Assembly: GCA_002500665.1 (NCBI GenBank)
Contig: DLRY01000025.1
Location: forward strand, 16,719-80,718
Direction of reading: 5' to 3'
From: Opitutia bacterium UBA7876
GTDB lineage: Bacteria > Verrucomicrobiota > Verrucomicrobiia > Opitutales > Seribacteraceae
DNA: 64,000 nucleotides
Part shown: in pieces, positions 7,734 through 16,415 of the stretch
Numbering within the stretch: the stretch's first letter is position 1
Layout: each line of letters starts with the position of its first letter
Position numbers and translations under genes: made by a program
Notes under the pieces: model-generated
The model's input: the letters and a program-made list of their open reading frames with translations, nothing else
The model's database searches: none
What the model was told of the DNA's origin: nothing

Positions 7734-10700
7734 TCAACGAAGCCGGGCGATCAAGTCCTTGGATTCCACAGAATCGCCCACCTGGACGAGAATTTCATCG
7801 ACCGTCCCGTCCGCAGAGGCATAGAGGGTGGTCTGCATTTTCATGGCTTCCAGAACGGCAACCTTTTCCCCCTTCGAGATGGATTTCCCAACACTCGTGG
7901 ATATACTGCTGATCATGGCCGGGATAGGGGCGGCGACATGCATGGGGTTGGAGGGATCCGCCTTTTCCCGGGCCTTGCTCTCGCCCTTTACGGACTTGTC
8001 CTGGACCATAGTCGTGCGGGCCTTGCCATTGAGCTCGAAAGTGAGGGAACGAATGCCCTTATCGTCGGGGTCTCCGACGTGCAAAAGCTTGATGAAAAGC
8101 GTCTTGCCTTCCTCGATATCGATGGAAATTTCCTCTCCCGGCTCAAGGCCGTGGAAATAAGCGGTCGTCGGCAAGACGGATACGTCCCCGTACTTGATCC
8201 TGAATTCACGGTAGTCCTCAAAGACCTTGGGATACATGAGGTGCGAGAAAAGATCTTCCCGGGTAACTTTCCGGCCGATCTTACGCTGCAGGGAAGCGGT
8301 CTTCTTCTTGAGGTCGATTTTCTCGGCCGATGCGCCGGGCCTCCCGCGCATGGGCTTCCTCCCGCCGAGGATAACCTTCTGGACGGCTTTGGGCCATCCC
8401 CCCTTAGGTTGACCCAGGTTGCCGGAAAGAAGATCGATCACGGACTCGGGAAAACCGGTCTCGGGAGGAAGGTTGACGAGATCCTCGGGTTTAACGCCCT
8501 TGGTAATGAGAAAGATGGCGAGGTCTCCCACGCACTTGCTGCTGGGAGTGACCTTGACGATATCGCCAAGCATTCGGTTCACTTCCCGGTAGGTCTCGAC
8601 CACGTCGGGCCAACGTTTGCCCAACCCAAGGGCACCCGCCTGTTCCCTCAAGTTGGTGTATTGCCCGCCCGGCATCTGGTGATCGAAAACCTCCGCGCTG
8701 CCGAAGGGTGGAGAACTGTCGAAGGGTAGATAGTACTGCCTGACGGCTTCCCAATAAATAGACAACTCGTTGAGAACGCCAACGTCGAGACCGGTAGACC
8801 GCGGGGCATTTCTCAGGGCATGAACGATCGAGTTCATATTGGGCTGACTGGTGCAACCGGAAAGCGAGGAAATGGCCAGATCGACGACGTCCACACCTGC
8901 TTCGGCAGCCTTCAAGACCGAGGCGGAAGCAATCCCGCTGGAGTCGTGCGTATGAAAGTGAATGGGCAGGGAAACCTCGTTGCGGAGGGCCTTGACGAGG
9001 CGTTGAGCCGCAATCGGATGACACAGTCCGGCCATGTCCTTTATGGCAAGGATATGAGCCCCCATTTTCTCAAGTTCCTTGGCCAGGTCGACATAGTACT
9101 GAAGGACGTATTTCTCCTCGCTGGAATCGGTAAAGTCACCCGTAAAGCAGACCGCCGCCTCGCAAAGGGAGGAGGTCCTCTCGTTTACCGCCTCCATCGC
9201 GACCTTGAGGTTGGGCAGGTAATTCAGGGAGTCGAAAATCCTGAAGACGTCCATTCCGGCCTCGGAAGCATGGACCACGAATTCCCGAACCACGTTGTCC
9301 GGATAGTTGGCGTATCCGACCGCATTGGATCCGCGCAGGAGCATCTGGAAAAGAACGTTCGGTATTTTTTCCCGGAGGAGACGGAGGCGGTCGTAGGGTG
9401 ACTCCCCGAGGAAGCGCATGCAGGTGTCGAAGGTGGCTCCCCCCCACATTTCGAGGCTAAACAGCCCGGAAGCCCGGCGGGCCATGTAGTCCGCCACCGC
9501 CAACATATCGTAACTCCTCATTCTGGCCGCAAAGAGAGATTGGTGGGCATCCCTCAAGGTGGTGTCGGTAACCATCAGCGGCTTCTGCTCCCTAAGCCAC
9601 TTGGAAAACTTTTTCGGGCCTTGGGCAAGCAGAAGATCACGCGTTCCTCTCGGGGGATCCTCGGTCGATTCGAAGGACGGCTCAATGAGGGGCAGAGGGT
9701 TTTCCATGCGGGCCCGTCCCTTAACTTGGGGATTACCGTTCACGATGATCTCGGCCAGGTAACTGAGCAGCCTGGAGGCTCTGTCCCGCCGGGCCTTGAA
9801 CTTGAAGAGACCGGGCGTGAAGTCGATCATCCTGGTGGTTGCCAAGCCAGCCACAAAGTCCTTGTGGTTGATGACGTTCTCAAGGAAAGGGATGTTGGTC
9901 TTCACACCACGGATACGCATTTCCCTAAGCGCCCGGTGCATGCGGTCCAAGGCCTGCGGAAGATTCGGCCCGGAGGTGGTAAGCTTGACGAGAAGCGAAT
10001 CGTAGAAGGGCGTGATGATGGATCCGGTATCTCCCATTGCGCCATCCAAGCGAACGCCGAAACCGGCGGCCGAGCGATAGCTGAGAATCTTACCGTAGTC
10101 TGGAGTAAAGTCGTTCTCGGGGTCTTCCGTGGTGACGCGGCACTGGATGGCGCAGCCATTGCGCGGGATTTCATCCTGGGAAGGAATCCCAATCTTGGCA
10201 CCGTGCAACCCCTCGCCGAGCGCTACGAGTATCTGGGAACGGACGATATCTATCCCGGTGATCTGCTCGGTCACGGTATGCTCGACCTGGATGCGTGGGT
10301 TCATCTCGATGAAGAACCACTCGTTGGTATCCTGATCGAGCAGAAACTCGACGGTACCGGCGTTGTCGTACCCTATTTCACGGGCCAACTCAACACCCGC
10401 CCCGCAAAGATCATCAACCACTTCCATTGGGAGCCCGATGGAGGGGGCTACCTCGACCACCTTCTGGTAACGCCTCTGTACGGAACAGTCTCTCTCGTGC
10501 AGGTGAACGACGTTTCCCTTCCCGTCACCCAGCACCTGCACCTCCAGGTGTTTTGCATTGGGAACGTACCTCTCAAGAAAGACCGCGGAGTTGCCAAAAG
10601 CCCTCTCTGCCTCCCCTTGGGCTTCCTCCAGCATAGCCTTGAGATCTTTCTTCTCAGTGACCACCCTCATGCCCCTTCCTCCTCCCCCAAAGGCAGCCTT

Positions 10701-11171
10701 GATAATTAGGGGGAAGCCTATCTTCTCGCCCCAAGCCAAGGCGTCCTTGGGATCGGACACGGCCTTGGGCGTCGCAGGAAGGGTCGGCACGCCCGCCTTG
10801 CCGGCGGCTCTCTTGGCGGCCACCTTGTCCCCCATGCTCTCGAGCAATTCGGGGCGGGGACCGACGAAGGTGATGCCGGCATTCTCGCAAGCTCGGGCAA
10901 ATTCGGCATTCTCCGAAAGGAAACCGTACCCAGGATGGATGAGGTTTACGCTCTTCTCTATGGCGAGGGATATGATGGAGTCGATGTCCAGGTAGGCTGC
11001 CACGGGGCCCTTTCCTTTCCCCACGAGGTAAGCCTCGTCCGCCTTGAAGCGATGGACGCCGAACCTGTCCTCCTCTGCATAGATGGCTACCGTGCGGAGG
11101 TTAAGCTCGGTCGCAGACCGAAAAATTCGAACTGCAATTTCACTACGGTTTGCAACGAGAAGCTTTTTCAT
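7734..11171 (-). CDS. pyc: Pyruvate carboxylase
   Basis: A 1145-residue single-chain enzyme of normal length. Residues 1-450 are biotin carboxylase (start MKKLLVANRSEIAVRIFRSA, ATP-grasp Gly-rich loop GGGGRGMR). Residues 530-800 are the carboxyltransferase TIM barrel (TLRDAHQSLFAARMR, HFHTHDSSG). The remainder is the PYC tetramerisation domain and a C-terminal biotinyl domain with EAMKM (biotinyl Lys1111). It makes oxaloacetate from pyruvate, bicarbonate and ATP, refilling the TCA cycle and starting gluconeogenesis. No Shine-Dalgarno sequence is evident. The 79 bases separating it from the prepilin peptidase gene upstream show no clear site. Confidence 0.97.
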   Translation of the reverse strand: MKKLLVANRSEIAVRIFRSATELNLRTVAIYAEEDRFGVHRFKADEAYLVGKGKGPVAAYLDIDSIISLAIEKSVNLIHPGYGFLSENAEFARACENAGITFVGPRPELLESMGDKVAAKRAAGKAGVPTLPATPKAVSDPKDALAWGEKIGFPLIIKAAFGGGGRGMRVVTEKKDLKAMLEEAQGEAERAFGNSAVFLERYVPNAKHLEVQVLGDGKGNVVHLHERDCSVQRRYQKVVEVAPSIGLPMEVVDDLCGAGVELAREIGYDNAGTVEFLLDQDTNEWFFIEMNPRIQVEHTVTEQITGIDIVRSQILVALGEGLHGAKIGIPSQDEIPRNGCAIQCRVTTEDPENDFTPDYGKILSYRSAAGFGVRLDGAMGDTGSIITPFYDSLLVKLTTSGPNLPQALDRMHRALREMRIRGVKTNIPFLENVINHKDFVAGLATTRMIDFTPGLFKFKARRDRASRLLSYLAEIIVNGNPQVKGRARMENPLPLIEPSFESTEDPPRGTRDLLLAQGPKKFSKWLREQKPLMVTDTTLRDAHQSLFAARMRSYDMLAVADYMARRASGLFSLEMWGGATFDTCMRFLGESPYDRLRLLREKIPNVLFQMLLRGSNAVGYANYPDNVVREFVVHASEAGMDVFRIFDSLNYLPNLKVAMEAVNERTSSLCEAAVCFTGDFTDSSEEKYVLQYYVDLAKELEKMGAHILAIKDMAGLCHPIAAQRLVKALRNEVSLPIHFHTHDSSGIASASVLKAAEAGVDVVDLAISSLSGCTSQPNMNSIVHALRNAPRSTGLDVGVLNELSIYWEAVRQYYLPFDSSPPFGSAEVFDHQMPGGQYTNLREQAGALGLGKRWPDVVETYREVNRMLGDIVKVTPSSKCVGDLAIFLITKGVKPEDLVNLPPETGFPESVIDLLSGNLGQPKGGWPKAVQKVILGGRKPMRGRPGASAEKIDLKKKTASLQRKIGRKVTREDLFSHLMYPKVFEDYREFRIKYGDVSVLPTTAYFHGLEPGEEISIDIEEGKTLFIKLLHVGDPDDKGIRSLTFELNGKARTTMVQDKSVKGESKAREKADPSNPMHVAAPIPAMISSISTSVGKSISKGEKVAVLEAMKMQTTLYASADGTVDEILVQVGDSVESKDLIARLR

Positions 11172-11250
11172 AAGGGAAAGTATGGGGTTGGGAAGCAGGA
11201 AAGAGAGAAATGTCGATAAGGAGAAGGTTTTTCAACGCAAAAAGGGCAGC

Positions 11251-12141
11251 CTATCTACCTGAGAGAATCCAACCCAGCGAATCGAACCAGGCATCCACCC
11301 ATGGACGTATCCCAAGCAGGTACAACAGAGCGGCAAGGGCCAGATAAGGCCCGAAGGGGATTTCCTTGCCCCAGGAAATGCCGTCCACGCTATTTCCTTC
11401 TCCGGAGCGAAGACGCCCCAGAAGCATGGCAGGGACAAGGAGCACGGCCCCGAGCGTGGCACCACCGAAAATCGCGAAAAGCGAACCCTTCCAACCGCAG
11501 AAGGCCCCTATGCATCCCATTAGTTTGACGTCCCCTTCCCCGAGAGCTTCCTTTTTCAGGGCCTTCTCGGCCAAGATGCCTATCCAGTAAAGGGTTGCCG
11601 ATCCAATCAGCAGACCGATCAGGGCATTCAAGCCACCGGCGAAACCTCCAAGAAAGGCGCTTTCGGAATGAATCATGTGGATGGAGGGGAAGGCAATGGA
11701 TACCAGCACACCGAGCACCGCCCCACCCATGCTGAAGCGGTCGGGTATGAGCATGGTTTGCATATCGATCACGACCACCGCGATCATGCACCAGACGAAA
11801 AAGCAACCACTCAGCAGTTGGCCGGCGTCAGGCGCCTGGACGTAGCGATGAAAGAGAAGACCAAAGGCCATCGCCAAGAATGCTTCGACCAGCCAGTAAC
11901 GCATCGGGATCCGGATACCGCAGCACTTCGCCTTGCCTCCTTGGACAAGCCAGGTAAGGACGGGCAGGTTTCTAAACCAGCGAATGACCTCCTTGCACTG
12001 GGGACAATAACTGCGGGGCGAGATGATCGACTGCCCCAAGGGGATGCGGTGGGCGCATACGTTGAGGAAGCTTCCCAGGATGGCTCCCAGTAATAGGCCC
12101 GTCGCCAACATGAGCGTCTCGTTGGTAAGGAATTCACTCAT
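11251..12141 (-). CDS. pilD: Type IV prepilin peptidase / N-methyltransferase
   Basis: A 296-residue polytopic inner-membrane aspartyl protease. The N-terminal cytoplasmic domain carries CPQC (Cys46, Cys49), IRWFRNLPVLTWL and RYWLVE, typical of the methyltransferase part. The second cysteine pair is an adjacent Cys73-Cys74 instead of CxxC. The catalytic aspartates are Asp126 in VVIDMQTMLIPD and Asp204 in GEGD. It cleaves and N-methylates prepilins and pseudopilins of type IV pili or type II secretion. It overlaps the end of aroE by 8 bases on the same strand. No pilin genes are in this window. Loss of the normal zinc-like CxxC spacing could affect methylation but not cleavage. Confidence 0.9.
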   Translation of the reverse strand: MSEFLTNETLMLATGLLLGAILGSFLNVCAHRIPLGQSIISPRSYCPQCKEVIRWFRNLPVLTWLVQGGKAKCCGIRIPMRYWLVEAFLAMAFGLLFHRYVQAPDAGQLLSGCFFVWCMIAVVVIDMQTMLIPDRFSMGGAVLGVLVSIAFPSIHMIHSESAFLGGFAGGLNALIGLLIGSATLYWIGILAEKALKKEALGEGDVKLMGCIGAFCGWKGSLFAIFGGATLGAVLLVPAMLLGRLRSGEGNSVDGISWGKEIPFGPYLALAALLYLLGIRPWVDAWFDSLGWILSGR

Positions 12142-13030
12142 CGGGATGGGCCATTGCCTCCCGCGCCCCCTTGAACATGGCGGAAGAGGAGACCGGTTCG
12201 CCAGTCCAGATTTCCAAGGACCGGGCAGCCTGATGAACGAGCATCGACAATCCGTTGGCGGATCTCATTCCACGGTGACGAGCATCCTTGAGCAAGGCGG
12301 TTTCGGGTGGGTTGTAGATCATATCGTAGACTCTGGTGGAGGAGGATAGACCCGACAGGTCGACAGGTGAAGGATCTTTTTGCCGGAGACCGAGGGATGT
12401 TGCATTGATTACGAGAAGGTCTTTCAGAGACTTGATTTCAGGAGGCAGGTCGGACAAGGAGAAAGTCCGGATACGGTGGCTCTCGAAAAGGTTGCCCAAG
12501 GCGTCCGTCAAGCCAGCCAAACGGTCAAGGGAACGATTCCCCAACCAAACCTTTTCGCATCCGCGAAGAAGGCATTGAGCAGTGGCGGCGCGGGCTGCCC
12601 CTCCCGCTCCGAGAATAAGGATGGAAGAATCTTGCAGTCTTACTCCCAAGTCTTGATGAACTCCTTTCTCCAAGCCATATCCATCGGTATTGCGTCCCGA
12701 CCAACCGTTATCATCCCAAACAAGGGTATTTACGGCTCCCATTGCGAGGGCCTCCTCATCCACCGACTTCAAAAGAGGCAAGACTTCCACTTTGTGTGGA
12801 ATCGTCAGGTTAATTCCGCGATAGCCCAGTTCGGCGAGGGATGGGAGTGCATCGCCAAGTTGACTCGCGGAAACTTCAATCTTGTCGTATCGCCAACCCT
12901 TGAAAGCCTTGTCCTTGGCGCTTAATTCCTTCAAGGCGGCGTTGTGCAATTGAGGGCTAATGGAGTGAGATATGGGATCACCCAGAACAGCCAAGCCCAC
13001 ACCTTCGTTTTCATGAAAGAAAGGGCCCAA
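12134..13030 (-). CDS. aroE: Shikimate dehydrogenase
   Basis: An AroE with the N-terminal GDPISHSISPQLHNAA motif, NLTIPHKVEV containing the catalytic lysine, and the NADP-binding ILGAGGAARAA. It reduces 3-dehydroshikimate to shikimate in aromatic amino acid synthesis. The start is uncertain. The open frame reaches 13189, but everything before about 13039 overlaps the end of the upstream gene and looks like read-through of it. A TTG at 13030 gives 298 residues, the normal family length, with about 10 residues before the first conserved block; an ATT at 13039 is an alternative. No good ATG exists at the expected place. Confidence 0.9.
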   Translation of the reverse strand: MGPFFHENEGVGLAVLGDPISHSISPQLHNAALKELSAKDKAFKGWRYDKIEVSASQLGDALPSLAELGYRGINLTIPHKVEVLPLLKSVDEEALAMGAVNTLVWDDNGWSGRNTDGYGLEKGVHQDLGVRLQDSSILILGAGGAARAATAQCLLRGCEKVWLGNRSLDRLAGLTDALGNLFESHRIRTFSLSDLPPEIKSLKDLLVINATSLGLRQKDPSPVDLSGLSSSTRVYDMIYNPPETALLKDARHRGMRSANGLSMLVHQAARSLEIWTGEPVSSSAMFKGAREAMAHPDE

Positions 13031-13052
13031 GTCCTTAATTAAGAGTGGCGGC

Positions 13053-13964
13053 TCAGGCACTTGTGGCAATTCGCCGAACCCTTTCGAATTCGAGAACGAA
13101 GGAATTGAACAGCTTGGATTTGGGCTCATCCTCGGCCAAAAGGTAGTGGTGGACCAGGTTGCGGCAACCCCGGACCAAGGTATCGGCAACCGTTACCGGC
13201 AATAATGCCGAGGTCGAGTCCTCGATCGAGTAATCCTCGAGGTAGACCTCCATGTCCTCGACCTCGTGAATTTTCCCTCCGGACCAAGGATCGACGTAGA
13301 AAGGCTTTTCCTCGCTGAAGCAGCCAACCATGAACCGACCCGGCAAGCCGATCGGCTCCAGGTCGAAGCTCAGGCGGCGGGCGATCAGCAAGTAAAGTAC
13401 GGACATCGTGATGGGTAGCCCTCTGCGGCGCTCGATAACACGGTGAAGAAAGCTGTTCTCGGGGTTTTCGAAATCCTTGCCCGCTCCCCTGAAGCCATAC
13501 TCGTGGAACAAAACCCGATTGAGCACGTAACACATCTCCCTAGGAGACATGGGAGGAGTCAACAATTCCCGGCAACGTCTGGAAAGCTTATCGAGGAAGA
13601 AGGTGGCCGAGGAAAGCTCGAAGGCCGGATGGACCGTTCGGTCGAGGAGGAACCATCCCGTCTCAAGCTCATACCTCTGGGACCGGATGAAGGCCATGAA
13701 GTCGCTGATTCCGTCAACCCATCCAAGAGATTTGATCAACTCGAAGGCATGCCGGGCCGAAATGGGATCATCTTCCTCCGACATCTGCTGAAGAAATAGC
13801 CTTCCTTCCTCAGGAAAAAGCTTGAGCTGATCGACGAGGGCCTCCCTGACGACGGGTGTCTCGTCGTCCAGCAAGGACCGCCATGGTCTCCATCTGTTCT
13901 GGAAATCTTCGCTCTCGGAAGTTTGCATCTGTCTCATTGTCGCATCATCCGGTTTCCTGAGCAA
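13053..13964 (-). CDS. SirB1-type transglutaminase-like protein
   Basis: A 303-residue protein. Residues 20-110 are helical, HEAT-like. Residues 120-235 match the SirB1/transglutaminase-like family, with YVLNRVLFHEYGFRGAGKDF, then FLHRVIERRRGLPITMSVLY and GLPGRFMVG, motifs this family keeps next to the DP.SGG segment. The cysteine of true transglutaminases is not conserved in the family, so enzymatic activity is doubtful. The role is unknown; related genes are often near translation or PLP-protein genes, and here it sits 17 bases after yggS. A start further downstream at the Met of MRQMQTSE is possible. Confidence 0.82.
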   Translation of the reverse strand: MLRKPDDATMRQMQTSESEDFQNRWRPWRSLLDDETPVVREALVDQLKLFPEEGRLFLQQMSEEDDPISARHAFELIKSLGWVDGISDFMAFIRSQRYELETGWFLLDRTVHPAFELSSATFFLDKLSRRCRELLTPPMSPREMCYVLNRVLFHEYGFRGAGKDFENPENSFLHRVIERRRGLPITMSVLYLLIARRLSFDLEPIGLPGRFMVGCFSEEKPFYVDPWSGGKIHEVEDMEVYLEDYSIEDSTSALLPVTVADTLVRGCRNLVHHYLLAEDEPKSKLFNSFVLEFERVRRIATSA

Positions 13965-13981
13965 GCACTCATGTCCTGAAT

Positions 13982-14677
13982 CTAATCGATCCTTTCCCCA
14001 AAAAGCGCCGAGCCTACCCGAATCATCGTGCTTCCCGCCCCAATCGCCTCCCTCAGGTCGCCGGACATCCCCATAGACAATTCGTCCAAATCTACCTTAA
14101 AGTCCTCCCGAAGGCGATCCCGAAGGCTCCGCAGTCGGTCGAACGCCCTGCGGGCAACCGACGGATCCTCCGGGGCATAAGGAGCAATCGTCATGAACCC
14201 TTCAATCAGCAGGTTGGCGCACCTCAGACCTTCCTCGAGCAAGCCATCTACCTCATCCATCATTAGACCGAACTTGGCAGGGTCCTCGCCGGAGTTAACC
14301 TGGATGAGAATCCTGAAACGGAGGTCCCTCTGCTCTGCGGCGGATTGCAGTTTCCGCAATAGCTTCGGGGAATCGACGGTTTGCAACCGATCAAACCGCC
14401 CCATCACCTGGTTTACCTTGTTGGATTGAAGATGGCCGATCAATTCCCAGGCCACGCCTTCAAGCTCCTCCTGCTTGGCCAGCGCATCCTGAACCCGGTT
14501 TTCCCCTACCCTGTCAATGCCCGCGTTCATACAGAAGCGCACCGCCTCGGAGGGCCATTTCTTGGTCACGGGCAGCAAGGTCACATCCTCCGGAGACCGG
14601 TCAAATTCCTCGCAGAACCGGCCGACTCGTTCCTTGACCATGGCTAGGTTTCTCTTGAATTCATTCTCCGTCAGCAT
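13982..14677 (-). CDS. yggS: YggS/PROSC pyridoxal 5'-phosphate homeostasis protein
   Basis: A 231-residue alanine-racemase-like single-domain protein of normal length. The PLP lysine lies in LLPVTKKWPSEAV, followed by GENRVQDALAK, WELIGHLQSNK, the Val-x-Ser-Gly-Glu block (VNSGEDPAKFGL) and the C-terminal MGMSGDLREAIGAGSTMIRVG. It binds PLP without known catalysis and buffers free PLP and amino acid pools. It is first in a short operon with the SirB1-like gene and aroE, divergent from the LysR regulator. The promoter must lie within the AT-rich 65 bases before its start. Confidence 0.95.
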   Translation of the reverse strand: MLTENEFKRNLAMVKERVGRFCEEFDRSPEDVTLLPVTKKWPSEAVRFCMNAGIDRVGENRVQDALAKQEELEGVAWELIGHLQSNKVNQVMGRFDRLQTVDSPKLLRKLQSAAEQRDLRFRILIQVNSGEDPAKFGLMMDEVDGLLEEGLRCANLLIEGFMTIAPYAPEDPSVARRAFDRLRSLRDRLREDFKVDLDELSMGMSGDLREAIGAGSTMIRVGSALFGERID

Positions 14678-14695
14678 GGGCGGGTATTAGTTTGG

Positions 14696-14716
14696 CAAAT
14701 AATTAAATTGCATTTG
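14696..14716. promoter_or_regulatory. Candidate LysR operator (T-N11-A dyad)
   Basis: CAAAT at 14696-14700 and ATTTG at 14712-14716 form a perfect interrupted dyad with an 11-base spacer, the classic T-N11-A form bound by LysR-type regulators. It lies in the AT-rich gap between yggS and the divergent lysR-type gene, where autoregulatory sites usually occur. Confidence 0.5.
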
Positions 14717-14742
14717 ATTAGTTTTATTTATACGTGAATTCG

Positions 14743-15636
14743 ATGCACATCCAAAATTTCAAAACCTTCTGCGATTTGGTCGAGACAAAAAGCTTCTCCA
14801 AGGCGGCTAGGCTCAATGAAGTGACGCAATCAGCGGTAAGTCAGCAATTGAAGGCCATGGAGTCTCATTACGACATGCTGATCATCGACCGCAACCAAAA
14901 GAAGTTTCGACTTACCCCTCAGGGGACTGCACTCTATTCCACCTTCAAGGAAATTCTTGTCCTCTATGAAAAACTCAATTGCGAGATTCAGGAGATGAGA
15001 AACATCGTCAGCGGCACGATCCAGATTTCTACCGTAAACAGCATAGGCCTGCACGAACTGCCCCCATACCTGAAGTCCTTCATCCGCGAATTTCCTTCCG
15101 TCAACACGCGGGTCGAATACCGCCGTGCCAACTTGGTCTACGAGGACGTACTGCACGGAACCGCCGACTTGGGACTGGTGGCGTTTCCCGTAAATCACAA
15201 GGAACTCGTATCATCCGTTTTTGCAAAGGACGAGCTGATCGTGGCCATGAATCCCGATCATCCCTTGGCAAAAAAGAAAAAGCTCTGGATTAAAGACTTG
15301 CAAGGAGAGGAATTCATCGCCTTCGAGAGGGATATCCCAACTCGTAAGGCAACTGACGAGATTCTAAGCAACGCCGGGGTCGAGGTCTCGGTCGTAATGG
15401 AATTCGACAATGTGGAAACGGTCAAGAGAGCCTTGGAAATCAATGCCGGCATAGCCATCCTGCCGGGCAATACGGTTGCCAATGAGGTAGAAAGAAATCA
15501 ACTGGCCGCCTGTAATTTGGAAGATGGCAAACACGTCCGACCGCTCGCCGTCATCCAGAAGAAGAACCGAATGCTGACCCCCGCCCTTCGTTCCTTCGTC
15601 GACTTGATGAAGAGCAAGCCAACCGTCGGCGACTAG
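14743..15636 (+). CDS. LysR-family transcriptional regulator
   Basis: A 297-residue protein. The N-terminal winged helix-turn-helix (FKTFCDLVETKSFSKAARLN, then VTQSAVSQQLKAME) is typical of LysR, and residues 88-292 form the periplasmic-binding-type effector domain (GTIQISTVNSIG). The ATG at 14743 was preferred over a GTG at 14734 because the family starts 3-5 residues before the conserved F.TF. It is divergent from yggS with a LysR-type dyad between them. The effector is unknown. Its last 4 bases overlap the end of the convergent DUF3108 gene. Confidence 0.93.
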   Translation: MHIQNFKTFCDLVETKSFSKAARLNEVTQSAVSQQLKAMESHYDMLIIDRNQKKFRLTPQGTALYSTFKEILVLYEKLNCEIQEMRNIVSGTIQISTVNSIGLHELPPYLKSFIREFPSVNTRVEYRRANLVYEDVLHGTADLGLVAFPVNHKELVSSVFAKDELIVAMNPDHPLAKKKKLWIKDLQGEEFIAFERDIPTRKATDEILSNAGVEVSVVMEFDNVETVKRALEINAGIAILPGNTVANEVERNQLAACNLEDGKHVRPLAVIQKKNRMLTPALRSFVDLMKSKPTVGD

Positions 15637-16415
15637 GGCCTTGGCTTGGCCGGGATGAGGCCCTTCGAGCCCGTGAGCCGAGCGGTAAAACTGCCCACCA
15701 CCACCTTGCTGCTTATCTTAACCGGGAGTCTACGTAAGTCGTTGGAGTACCAGACCCGGAGGATTCCATCCGGGCTTTTCTTGAAGACCCCGCTGAGGTT
15801 TTCCATTTCGGGAACCGTCCCCAAAGCCTGAAAGGTTCCCGCCGGGACCCGGACTTTCTCCACCCGCCCGCTACGGACCTTGACTTCGCGGAATTTTTTT
15901 CCGTCACAGGTGGGCAGGATCCTCTCCGAGTTTGGCTTAAGTTCACCCAATCGGAAAAAATATGCGATGGCCAGGGGATCGAAGGCCGAGCCGGGAAGAG
16001 CCACCTTGGAAACCAGCCGGCCCGACTCGAAATAGCTGGCCTCTTTGGAATCATAGTCGAAGGTCACCTCGATCTCCCTTCTGGTCTTTCCCTCCCTTTG
16101 CGACTTCGAGTATCGGAGGGTTCGCCGGAAAGAATCATCCATAACAGAGGTAATGGTCGTCCTGACCTTATAGAAGGCATCTGCAAAACGATTGGTTCGA
16201 ACCGAGAAGGAAAGCCTTTGAAGGCGAGTTCCGTTCTCATCCATTGGAGGAAGGACCTTCATGGTAGCCGATCCAACGGCGAAGATTCCCCATTTCAAGT
16301 CATAGGTCAGCTCCTCACCCGGCTGAAAGGGTAGAGCCGCCTTTTCCCCCCATGCCATGCATGGGCCGAGAGCCAGTAAAAGAAGGAAGGACGGCCAGAA
16401 GGTCGATCTCTTCAT
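15633..16415 (-). CDS. DUF3108 domain exported protein
   Basis: A 260-residue protein. A signal peptide (MKRSTFWPSFLLLLALGPC, cleavage near MAWG) precedes a DUF3108 domain that begins LPFQPGEELTYDLKWGIFAV and continues with beta-strand pairs to the C-terminus. DUF3108 proteins are periplasmic or envelope proteins of unknown function, related in fold to LolA-like barrels. Its ATG overlaps the stop of glgP as ATGA, so it is translationally coupled to glycogen phosphorylase. The longer frame to 16529 would lie inside glgP and lacks a signal peptide at its start, so it was not used. Confidence 0.85.
   Translation of the reverse strand: MKRSTFWPSFLLLLALGPCMAWGEKAALPFQPGEELTYDLKWGIFAVGSATMKVLPPMDENGTRLQRLSFSVRTNRFADAFYKVRTTITSVMDDSFRRTLRYSKSQREGKTRREIEVTFDYDSKEASYFESGRLVSKVALPGSAFDPLAIAYFFRLGELKPNSERILPTCDGKKFREVKVRSGRVEKVRVPAGTFQALGTVPEMENLSGVFKKSPDGILRVWYSNDLRRLPVKISSKVVVGSFTARLTGSKGLIPAKPRP

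Noticed and set aside
9540..10709. A 389-codon open frame on the plus strand inside pyc
   Set aside because: It is antisense to the conserved biotin carboxylase and carboxyltransferase domains and encodes no recognisable protein; long antisense frames are expected in GC-rich genes.
13031..13189. Upstream extension of aroE to the first ATG
   Set aside because: The added residues are an out-of-frame reading of the end of the SirB1-like gene and do not look like an AroE N-terminus.
15258..15482. Minus-strand frames within the LysR gene
   Set aside because: Overlap the effector domain fully and have no start signal or family.
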